Below are positions 55,046-64,000 of a stretch of 64,000 nucleotides of DNA, in pieces; the first letter of the stretch is position 1, and every line of letters starts with the position of its first letter. The stretch covers positions 3,844,001-3,908,000 of the forward strand of contig JAHQIY010000003.1 in the NCBI GenBank assembly GCA_019054805.1, given 5' to 3'. The DNA is from Brachionus manjavacas (lineage: Eukaryota > Rotifera > Eurotatoria > Ploima > Brachionidae). The notes beneath the pieces are model-generated. The model was not told the origin of the DNA and made no database searches. It saw only the letters and a program-made list of their open reading frames with translations. A program made the position numbers and the translations under genes.

Positions 55046-55477
55046 TACCGGCTAGTTGAGCGCGATAATTGGAATAGATATCGTAATTGAGGTAATAAAT
55101 TATGTTGAAATTATGTTCAAACAGTTTTTTGAAACTGATAAGTATGAGATACCATGAGATAACTTCTAAGTTATCTTTGGATTCAAAGATTTCATTTATT
55201 TTTGTCTGTTTATCTGATAAATCATTCATTTTTAAAATTTTTGTTCTCTAAGTTTTAATTTTTTCTTAATTTAAATAACAAACAAACAAACAGTTGAGGT
55301 GCAAATTTAAGTTACAATTTTTTATTTTAAATGTTGTCATATTTTGTGGCCAGATAAAAAAAAAGCTGGCCAGGTAAAAAAATTGACGGTCAATAAATTA
55401 GGTTTTTTGGCCACTAATTGATAAAAAGTTAATTGGCCTGGCCAATTGGCCATATAAGCAACAAGACCCGAATTTTA

Positions 55478-56304
55478 AAACAACTCTTTTTTAATTTGTA
55501 TAATTTACTTGTAAAAATAAATTGATACAGACTTTTATTCAACTATTAAAAAAATTGAAAAATAAAATTTCGAAAATTTTAATCAAATTTTTTTAATCAA
55601 CCTTTTGAATTAATAATTTTAACCTTTAGATCCAAAATCTAGCTATTTCTAAAAAATTATTAAAATTTTAATTTAGTCTGCTACACATGTGTGAATAATT
55701 TATTGATTGTCAAAAATGAAATTCAACATTTAAGAAAGTCTCATAATAAAAATAAAACATTTAGAAAGCAATTATATTAAATCATTGAAATTAAAATAAT
55801 TTTTGTTGTGGTGTTTTTTTTTAACAAAGCGCTTGAGTCTTATATTGAAAAAATTATTAGCTGCAAAAATTTAATATTAAAAGAGAAGTGTTATGAAAAT
55901 TTAATTCTAAACCAAGTGAATTTCGCATGACTGATCAAAAAATTTAAAACAAAATTAAATTAATATTCAAAAAACTAAAATATAAGAAAACAAAAATTTA
56001 GTTTTGCCACTAAAGGAACAAAAAGAATAATTTATCAACATAATTTATAAATCAAGGTATTATTTCGAATATTTCTATTTTAAAAACCCAATAAATAAAA
56101 TAAATTGACCAATTTGTATATATAGTAACTAATATACACCCTTAAAGAAAAGTTCTCATTGCAATTTTGGTTAACAAAATTTCGATCTTATGCACCAACT
56201 ATGCAATGACGCATACTTAAAATTCTGGAACAAAAATTCCATGCTAAAAATTATTTCTTTTTTAGATTAATTTTTAATGTTATTAGAAATTTTCTCTTGA
56301 AAAA
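55478..56304. other. Intergenic upstream of RAB4, nothing recognised
   Basis: AT-rich, no exon or repeat that I can support. It must hold the RAB4 promoter; no motif is distinct. Confidence 0.4.
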
Positions 56305-57262
<958 letters not shown>

Positions 57263-58181
57263 GCTTTTACAGATTTCTTTAGTCTCAATGTTTTTTTTAT
57301 CTCTTTAAACTAAGATGTGATCGGAAAACAGCTTTTCCCAAACTACGAATCTTATCTAAAAAATTTAGTTCTTGCTTTGTTTCGAGATTTCTTTTTAGTT
57401 TTTCTTTTGTATTAATAAAATAAATTATTTTGTTTATAAAAAGTTTAGAAAGCAAACATTTAGGACAAAAACATTTAGGACAAAAACATTTAGACAAATG
57501 CTCGATTTTTTGATTTAGTTTTAATCTCAAAATTTAAAAATGAAATGTACAAAAAATTTAAATTTTAGCTAATTTTAAATATTGAAGAGAAAAACTTTAA
57601 CTTTAATGATTATTTTCAATATTGACAGCTTATTTTAAATTTTAAATCATGAAAAAAAATTTAGGAGTAAGTTTAGAAAAAAAATGGGTAGTTTGTATTT
57701 TCACCACGAACACTCAAAAAAAACATCAGTGTGTATTCTAGAGTCGTTCTAGAATAACGAAAAAAGAAAAAAATATTTATATATTTTTGATGTAAAAAAG
57801 ATATTTTTAAATTAACTTAATTTTTTTTAATGTAATAAAAAATCAAGAAAAAAAATCAAAAATGAATTAAATTTTTGTTGAAAAAAAAAATTATTTTTTA
57901 AAATTTTAAAATAAAAATATCTAAGTTAAGTTCTAAAATAACTTTGACCGATTTTTCATTTAAAAAATCAAATTAATGCACATTACAGTCCTATTCTTCT
58001 ATCATAGACAACTTGTGTTTTATGGTACACTCAAATGTCTTTTACAAACTTATTACGTTAAAATTAAATGAATTAAACATTCAATATTTATTTTTCATTT
58101 TTTTAGAACAAAATAGGGTTAGGGCTTAACTTTTATATTAATTTAAAAAAAAATTAAATTGAATAAATCAAATATTTCTTT
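57263..58181. other. Intergenic after RAB4
   Basis: AT-rich. Three tandem units of about 15 bases (ACATTTAGGACAAAA) lie at 57455-57500. CTAGAGTCGTTCTAG at 57739-57753 is a small palindrome. Nothing else recognised. Confidence 0.4.
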
Positions 58182-58350
58182 TTACTTCACCAAGTGAATT
58201 CTATCATCCAGCTGTAAAAAATGTAAATAAGTGATACTTGGAATCACATTTTTCGTTAAGATCTCGTGCCATTGTAAATTGGCCTCGTATGGTACAATCT
58301 GCTCGGCGGCTTGGAACATTAGAAAGCAGAAGTCAATGTTTGGTAAAGTT
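58182..58350 (-). CDS. Orphan terminal exon on the minus strand, protein unrecognised
   Basis: After an acceptor (AAAATTTTAG, read on the minus strand) the frame is open for 55 codons to TAA at 58184-58182: LPNIDFCFLMFQAAEQIVPY, then EANLQWHEILTKNVIPSITY and LHFLQLDDRIHLVK. The first base completes a split codon, so a donor exon should lie at higher coordinates. I found none before MPDU1 at 60151. Composition is coding-like against an AT-rich background. It could be the last exon of a minus-strand gene with a long intron or a relic. Family unknown. Confidence 0.45.
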
Positions 58351-58454
58351 CTAAAATTTTAATAAGCAATTCAAGAAAAAAATAAAAAGAACCCTATCAG
58401 GCTATTAATAAATTCATAAAATTAAAAAAAAAACAACGTAACAAAAAAATTCAG

Positions 58455-58540
58455 TGAGTTATCCATTTTTTTGCAAATTGAGTAAATCCATTTTTTTGCA
58501 AATTGAGTAATTGAGTAAATTTTTTACAAATTGAGTAAAG
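58455..58540. repeat. Short tandem repeat, ~27-bp unit
   Basis: ATCCATTTTTTTGCAAATTG and AGTAA repeat twice, followed by a third partial unit (TTTTTTACAAATTGAGTAAA). Confidence 0.75.
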
Positions 58541-58563
58541 AAATTTAATGATTTAAAAAGAAA

Positions 58564-58765
58564 CTTTACACCCAAAAACTGAAAAATTTAGGAAGGGTAC
58601 CATTAAAAGCTGACTTCATATTCATCTTCAAATGACTAGTAGATATCTATGAAAACCTAAAAATTATGAAGCTCAGCTAAAAGGAAATTTTTTGGTCTAG
58701 TATAAGAAAATGAAGTCAGCTTTTAATTATACCCTTCCCAAATTTTTCAGTTTTTGGGTGCAAAG
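58564..58765. mobile_element. Hairpin MITE of about 200 bp
   Basis: Left arm CTTTACACCCAAAAACTGAA continues with AATTTAGGAAGGGTACC and AAAAGCTGACTTCAT. The right arm mirrors it closely (ATGAAGTCAGCTTTTAATTA, CCCTTCCCAAATTTTTCAG, TTTTTGGGTGCAAAG). Arms of about 60 bases, no ORF, target duplication unclear. Confidence 0.7.
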
Positions 58766-59084
58766 TATGCTTTAAAAAAAAGTTATTATTAAAAAGATAT
58801 TTTGGCTAGTTTTTTTTTTGTTTAAAAAAAATGACATGTAGAAATTCTAATTAAATCAATGAATATATTTTGGTTTATGTTTTTTATCGTTTAAAAATCG
58901 AAAATTTACCAAAAATTACGGATAAGTGAGGATCGACTGACATGAATATTTTGTTATTTTATTTTATTTATTTCAATGAACGCCTTAAAGGCGATGTAAA
59001 AAAAAATAAAATAAAGCTATTTAATAGAATGCCTAATTCTTGAAACTGATATAAAAATTAGTTAATGATTATTTTATTTTTAAT

Positions 59085-59240
59085 TTGAAGGAGCTTTAGA
59101 TATAGCTAAGAATTTGCTCTGATCTGGTTATTTTTATTATGAAACTGAAAAAAATATTTGAAACATCGCACTTTTTCAATGTTATTTCAACATTGGATAC
59201 ATTTTGTAATTCAAACACAAAAAATTAAACCATATATTTC
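59085..59240 (+). repeat. LINE tail and dispersed repeat copy 3
   Basis: 59088-59110 has TTTGAAGGAGCTTTAGATAT, the LINE tail motif seen at 30710. 59158-59240 is the third copy of the 75-bp dispersed repeat, nearly identical to 382-460 (GTTATTTCAACATTGGATAC, TTTTGTAATTCAAACAC). Confidence 0.6.
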
Positions 59241-60150
59241 CTTAACTATTTTTCAAAATAAATTTTTAAATGTAAAACAAGCAAAAAAAATGGTTAATAT
59301 CAAGTGAAATTAAAATTTTTTCTAAATTAATCAGATTTGAAGTAATTTCTAGAATTTTTGAGAAATTATCACTAAAAAAATTAATCATTTAATTATTTGT
59401 ATACTTAAATATTTTAATATATTTTCCTTTTTCTAAAAAACTGTTTTTAAATTCGCTGAAAATTTTAGTTTCGAATATAGATGAAGAATATATTTTTTAA
59501 ATTTTTTTAAACGATCTAAAAAATTTCTATAAAATGCAAGATTTTTAAAGATCTTTAAAAGTTCTTTGAAATATAACCTTTACTTAGCTGAGTAAAGAAT
59601 TTTTTATCTTTAATGTTTTAATTTTTCACACTTCGATTCTTTTTGAGACTTAATTTTAACAAAATTGTATCAAAAATTGATTTACAATAACAATAAATTC
59701 AAAAAAAATATCAATTAATTTTGTTAAGATATTAAATATCCAATCTTGAATTTGTTGACTTAAAAATTTAATGCAAAATTACTTAAATACTTTAGATAGG
59801 TTAAAAATAAACATATTTTGTTAAAAACGTTTATTTTTTTTAATTAAAAAAATCAAATCTTATCAACTTTAGTTAAAAATTGGATTGACAAAAGCTCCAA
59901 AGTCGACTTTAGACAAAATTTCTTCATAATTAAATTATAGGATACGTTTGATCAAAAAAAAAAGCAACACTTCTACATACATGCTAATTATAATAATTTT
60001 AAATATTTAATTCACTGATGAAAAAAAAATTGACGGCAAACATTAAATAATTTTTACTTTTTTAATTGATTTTCTAAAAATTTTCTAAAAAAAATAAAAA
60101 ATTTAATTCTTTTAGTCTTAACAAAAAAATTAATTTTGATTTAGATTTTA

Positions 60151-60882
60151 ATGATGGAGACATTCGAAAAACTAATGTCTATGTTCATGTCCGAACAGTG
60201 TTATGAAGAAATATTTTACAAGTTTAATTTACTCGACATTCCATGCATTAAGATGATAATGAGCAAGGGTCTTGGATATGGAATACTCCTTGGAAGTTTA
60301 ATGCTTCGTGTACCGCAAATTATGATAATTTTAAGAGCTGGAAACGCCAAAGGAATTAGCTTGGTATCAGAAGTATTAGGTCTTTTGGCTGTATTCGGAT
60401 CTATGTCATATGGCTATTACAAAAACTTTCCAATCGCAGCGTACGGTGACACCTACTCTCTTTATGTGCAAGGGTGCATTATTTTATTAATGGTATTATA
60501 TTATCAAAATCAGAAAATGCAGCTTTTTCTGTCACTGATCATCATCAGTTTGGTCACGGGACTTCAATTTGCAAACATGATTCCTGGTCAAATCATCTAC
60601 CTCCTGAACACTTTAAGTTTGTTTCTGTCGGTTTTCTCCAAGTTAATTCAAGCATTTGAAAACTTTAAAAATTCAAGCACTGGTAATCTTTCATCAGTAA
60701 CTTTAATTCTTCAATTTCTCGGTTGTGTGGCTCGTATATTTACTTCAATACAAGAAACTGGCGATTTGTATATGATTATTACATATGTTGCCGTGTCAAT
60801 TGCTAATGGTCTACTTGTAGCTCAGTTGGTATACTACTGGAACTCGGATTCTGTCAAAATCAAAGAAAAAAAGAAAAACTAA
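60151..60882 (+). CDS. MPDU1: Mannose-P-dolichol utilization defect 1 protein, single exon
   Basis: An ER membrane protein of the PQ-loop family needed for use of dolichol-phosphate-mannose and -glucose in N-glycan and GPI assembly. 243 residues, close to human MPDU1 (about 247), uninterrupted. Around seven hydrophobic segments. The first PQ motif is in LMLRVPQIMIIL (P55-Q56), followed by RAGNAKGISLVSEVLGLLA, the family phrase after the first loop. The region SKLIQAFENFKNSSTG corresponds to the second motif, where PQ is replaced by IQ. Another good match is QFLGCVARIFTSIQETGD. The C-terminus KEKKKN ends in KKxx form, an ER-retrieval signal. Start: ATG 60151 or the adjacent ATG 60154. AATAAA at 60913. 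Confidence 0.94.
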   Translation: MMETFEKLMSMFMSEQCYEEIFYKFNLLDIPCIKMIMSKGLGYGILLGSLMLRVPQIMIILRAGNAKGISLVSEVLGLLAVFGSMSYGYYKNFPIAAYGDTYSLYVQGCIILLMVLYYQNQKMQLFLSLIIISLVTGLQFANMIPGQIIYLLNTLSLFLSVFSKLIQAFENFKNSSTGNLSSVTLILQFLGCVARIFTSIQETGDLYMIITYVAVSIANGLLVAQLVYYWNSDSVKIKEKKKN

Positions 60883-62340
60883 GAAAAACAAAATATTCAA
60901 ACGCATTTTAAAAATAAATACATTTTTCAGATAACATAAATTTTTGGTACTAAGAGCTTTTGAACAAGCTTGGATTTTTATTTTTAATAATTTAAAAAAA
61001 TTCTACTTTATTCAATATCAGACCAAGCTTTTGTTTAAACATTTTAGTAAAAATGAGATACGATTTTTGAACTATTTTAAATTCAGTATTCAGTAAATTT
61101 CGGTAAAATGATTTAAAAAAAAATAATTTTAGCTGATTTTATCGGAAAATTCATAAATATGCTGTGCTTTAAAAAAAATTTTTATTGAAAAATTTGATGA
61201 TTTAAGAATTTTTTAAAACTTTTAAATTTTTGGAGAAAATTAAAAATTTTTAAATAAATTTCTTGATCAAAAGGGGTAAAAAATAATTTTGGCGAAAAAA
61301 CAAATACTTTTGCGTAAAGGTATATTTTAGTAATTTTTTCCTTAATTAAATATATGTTTACAAAAGCAAGCTTGACAAAACAGCAACTTAATTACGGCAA
61401 GTGGCTACCACACAGGGTGTCGTCACCCATCGCGTTATGCATCATTTTGCATGCAAATCGCGACTTGTAGCCTACCCCTTACTACTACTACTACTACTAC
61501 TACAATAGAGAAATACTTAAATTTCTCCATTTTTAGGGAATGAGATTTTTCATTAAAATCTTCTAAAAATTATATTTTCATTAATTATATTTAATGAAAT
61601 TGAGCTTAAGAAACTTTGATGATGAAACAATATAAAACAATATTTGTTTCACTAAATTCAAAAATAAAAATTAATTTTTAACTTACACAGGAATAATAAT
61701 AATAACGTAATAAAATATCAAATATTTTGACATGTCTTTTTTTTGCAATTTGTAAATTTAAATTTTTTTAAATATAGAAATTCAGTAGCCTCTATTTAAA
61801 AAAGATGCAACTTAAATTTTTAAACTGGTTTATTTAAAAGCAAATTGTAAATTAAAAAAGCAAAAAATTTAATTTACAATTCTAAATTGACTTTTCATAT
61901 TTTATAAAAAAAAAATTAATTAGATAGAAATTTTTCTTTTATCCTTTTTTTTTAACTCAGCGGTTAAATGAAACATTGTTTGTTTCCCCTTTTTAACAAG
62001 AAGATTTTCAACTTTCTATCTCCTTTAATAACTAAAATTGGGACATATTCAATTATCCTAATCCAAGAGATCTAGCAATACCAAATACAATTTAACAAAA
62101 AAGTTACTCATTTTTTATCTGATTTCGTATGAAAATAAAACATTAGTGGCTCCAAATACTCCAAATAATATTTGTTTTGTTTTCAAAACAAAAATTTTAG
62201 TGAATAATAATTTTTTTTAATTTAAATAATAAAATAAAAACAACTAAATTTTGGAATGAATTTTATTATATGAAAATTATTATCCGACCTAATATAACAT
62301 TGTAATATTTTTAGAATTTTTTTAATTTAATTTATTTTAG
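60883..62340. other. Intergenic between MPDU1 and OSGEPL1
   Basis: One LINE 3' end (61366-61503) and AT-rich sequence. No exon recognised. Confidence 0.5.
61366..61503 (+). mobile_element. LINE 3' end with (CTA)n tail, copy 2
   Basis: CAAGCTTGACAAAACAGCAA, GTGGCTACCACACAGGGTG, CGTCACCCATCGCGTTATG and GCGACTTGTAGCC, then about eight CTA units (61479-61501). This is the inverted counterpart of 27300-27430. GGGTGTCGTCACCC can form a short hairpin. Confidence 0.75.
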
Positions 62341-63659
62341 ATGATTTTTAAAAAAATCTCAAAATCAAACTTTACAAGATTATATTCAACAGTAATTGGC
62401 ATTGAAACAAGCTGTGATGATACTGGAATAGGAATTGTTTCGAGTGATCATCGAATTATAGCTGAAAGCAAATATAATCAATTTTTGATGCACAAAAATC
62501 TAGGAAATGCGAAGCAGAAAGGAAAATTTACATCATGGCCGGGTGGAGTAATACCCAATCTGGCCCGGCGACTACACAATCATAATCTAATTCATGCTGT
62601 AAGCGATTGCATTGAAAAAAATGGCAACACATGGAAAAATGTAGACGCTTTGGCGCTGACAATCAAACCAGGCCTAGAGCCGTGTCTCTGGGAAGGCATT
62701 AAATTTAGCATCTTGCTTCTAAAAAAATATAAAATTCCCTTCATACCAATTCATCACATGGAAGCCCACGCTCTGACAAGTCGTCTCTTTGACAAAGAAA
62801 TTCAATTTCCATTTATTACCCTCCTAATTAGCGGAGGACACTGTCTGATCGCACTGGTAGAAAATTATGACCACTTTCACAGACTTGGAGAAAGCGTTGA
62901 CATTTCACCAGGTTGGTTTATAAAGTTAATTGCGCAGAGATGGAAATTTTATTTTTAAAGAATATTTTTAAAGGAAATTGTATTGATAAAATATCAAGAC
63001 AGCTTGGCTTGTTTGAAACAAGCAGATATGACTGTAGTTCTGGAGGAGCATTAATGGAAAAATATGCTCTAAATGGCGACGACACGTCGTTTCCAGCTTT
63101 AATTAACATGACCTATAATTACTGCCGAAAACACAAAAGCTGCAATTTTTCCTATTCCGGGCTATTGGCATCTACCCATCGACTTGTTGATAAACTAATT
63201 GAACGAGATTTTCAGCTTATCAAAATAAATGGAGAAGATAAAAGATTTTTGAATGAAAAATCTATGTCTGATATTTGTGCTAGTGTTCAAAAAGCTATAA
63301 GCTTACAGCTTGAAGATAGACTCAAAAGATCTCTTATTTATTTAGAGTACAAAAACATAAAAGTTAAAAATTTAGTGGTGTCTGGTGGAGTGGCATCAAA
63401 TTTGTACATAAGATCCAATATTCAAAGCTTGTGCCATAAATTTGATTTAAGATTATCATGTCCACCTGTTAAATACTGTACTGATAATGGTGTAATGATA
63501 GCGTGGAATGGATGCGAAAAGTTGGTTCATAAATCAAAGGACATTGTGTATCCGTTAGAACAAACCGATCAATTTTTTAAGACTTTAAAACCTTCGGGTA
63601 AAGCCGAGTTCGGAGTTGATATAAGTCAAAAAATTGATAAATTAAATATAAAAATATAA
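62341..63659 (+). CDS. OSGEPL1: Mitochondrial tRNA N6-threonylcarbamoyladenosine synthase (TsaD/Qri7 type), two exons
   Basis: Transfers the threonylcarbamoyl group to A37 of mitochondrial ANN-reading tRNAs. Exons 62341-62911 and 62974-63659 join to 418 residues; the 62-bp intron is GT-AG, and the alternative acceptor at 62960 would hit a stop. Human OSGEPL1 is about 414 residues. Signature blocks: IGIETSCDDTGIGI (from residue 19), the metal-binding HHMEAHA at 138-144, ISGGHCLIAL near 163, ISPGNCIDKISRQLG across the intron, NFSYSGLLAS, VVSGGVASN, and CTDNGVMIAW near the end. The N-terminus (MIFKKISKSNFTRLYST) is basic and hydroxylated, as a mitochondrial presequence should be, which favours OSGEPL1 over the cytosolic OSGEP. 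The usual SPGEAxDK is SPGNCIDK here. No other oddity. Confidence 0.95.
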
Positions 63660-64000
63660 ATATATAAATAATTTTTTTTGAACTGCTTTAAATTCAGAAT
63701 TTAATAATGTTATTAATTTTACAAAGCTTTATAGACCATCTTCATTTCATTTAAATGATACATCTATCACTGTTAGGGAGCAATGTTTTTTTTTTAAATT
63801 GAATGAAATTTATTAAAATTTAAATTAAATACTTAACTGTTATAAAAAAATGTTCCAAAATTTAATTGGAAATTTTCAAAGATTAGCATCGCTTTGAAGC
63901 TCTTAACACTCTTTGCCAATACAATTTCATTTGAAAGCTTTATTCCAATATTTAAAAAAAGAATGTCTTGATAATCAAAAATCATTTCTTAGCATGCAAA
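63660..64000. other. Downstream of OSGEPL1, nothing recognised
   Basis: AT-rich 3' flank. No clear poly(A) signal close to the stop and no exon on either strand. Confidence 0.4.

Larger units (their letters stand above)
50948..55260 (-). mobile_element. Jockey-type LINE with two open frames
   Basis: The minus strand runs from about 55260 (5' end, limit uncertain) through ORF1 (55045-53666) and ORF2 (53697-50974) to a poly(A) tail seen as 22 T residues at 50948-50969. The 3' UTR is only about five bases. Both frames are uninterrupted, so the copy may be young. No clear target duplication; AAATTTTAGCACAATTTT left of the tail and AAATTTAAGTTACAATTTT near 55300 are similar but not identical. Confidence 0.88.
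50371..55469. mobile_element. 5.1-kb DNA transposon shell with nested LINE
   Basis: The left end GGGTCTTGTTGCTTATATGG is mirrored exactly at the right end (to 55469). The arms match over about 80 bases with a single difference, including CCAATTGGCCAGGCCAATTA and AGTGGCCAAAAAACCTAATT. GAATTTTA flanks both sides (50363-50370, 55470-55477). The shell proper is about 0.8 kb; the remainder is a two-ORF LINE (about 50948-55260) on the minus strand. In the left shell a minus-strand stretch near 50640-50540 reads LNCIKCSNRLKLQPRKDVID, a possible degraded transposase or zinc-finger piece. The superfamily is not assigned. Confidence 0.85.
58351..60150. other. AT-rich region between orphan exon and MPDU1
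   Basis: Contains a tandem repeat (58455-58540), a hairpin element (58564-58765), a LINE tail (59085-59120) and a dispersed repeat (59158-59240). No exon found on either strand in the remainder. Confidence 0.5.

Noticed and set aside
54855..55229. A separate 124-codon gene upstream of LINE ORF1
   Set aside because: It overlaps ORF1 in another frame and runs through the LINE 5' region. It may be a frameshifted N-terminal part of ORF1 but not an independent gene.

Overview
This is a strongly AT-rich metazoan genomic window. The genes have canonical GT-AG introns, most of them only about 46-96 bp, plus a few of several kilobases that are packed with transposon remains. The gene set (KLHL20, HAUS6, NUSAP1, RAB4, MPDU1, OSGEPL1), the Jockey- and CR1-like LINEs and the mixture of Tc1/mariner, pogo and hAT-like elements suggest an invertebrate. 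My best guess is a rotifer of the Brachionus type, but that is inference from composition and gene style, not proof.

Layout. 1-3657 is intergenic with repeat debris. 3658-10265 (+) is a four-exon KLHL20 orthologue. 10266-20602 is a LINE, hAT and pogo graveyard. 20603-21815 (+) is a three-exon gene I do not recognise, followed by a 119-bp tandem array at 22088-22676. 24440-25414 (-) is a single-exon SOCS-box protein. 25415-30993 holds LINE tails only. 30994-37585 (-) is a nine-exon HAUS6 (augmin) gene whose 4.3-kb intron 2 carries a GC-rich Tc1-like element, a CR1-like LINE fragment and a tRNA-derived SINE. 39780-45984 (+) is a four-exon NUSAP1 gene, head-to-head with HAUS6. 48923-49141 (+) is an orphan terminal exon. 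50371-55469 is a DNA transposon with near-identical terminal repeats and an 8-bp target duplication, containing a two-ORF LINE on the minus strand. 56305-57262 (+) is RAB4 in five exons. 58182-58350 (-) is another orphan terminal exon. 60151-60882 (+) is intronless MPDU1. 62341-63659 (+) is mitochondrial OSGEPL1 in two exons.

The genes do not form one pathway. HAUS6 and NUSAP1 both act on spindle microtubules and are divergently arranged about 2.2 kb apart. KLHL20 and the SOCS-box protein are both substrate adaptors of cullin-RING ubiquitin ligases (CUL3 and CUL5 types). RAB4 serves endosome recycling, MPDU1 ER glycosylation and OSGEPL1 mitochondrial tRNA t6A modification.

I joined exons by hand from reading frame, splice sites and homology remembered at family level. 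Every multi-exon model given here closes with a total length divisible by three, but none was checked by alignment or RNA data. The most unusual material is in the mobile DNA: several element families with intact terminal repeats and target duplications that can be read directly, some of them nested.
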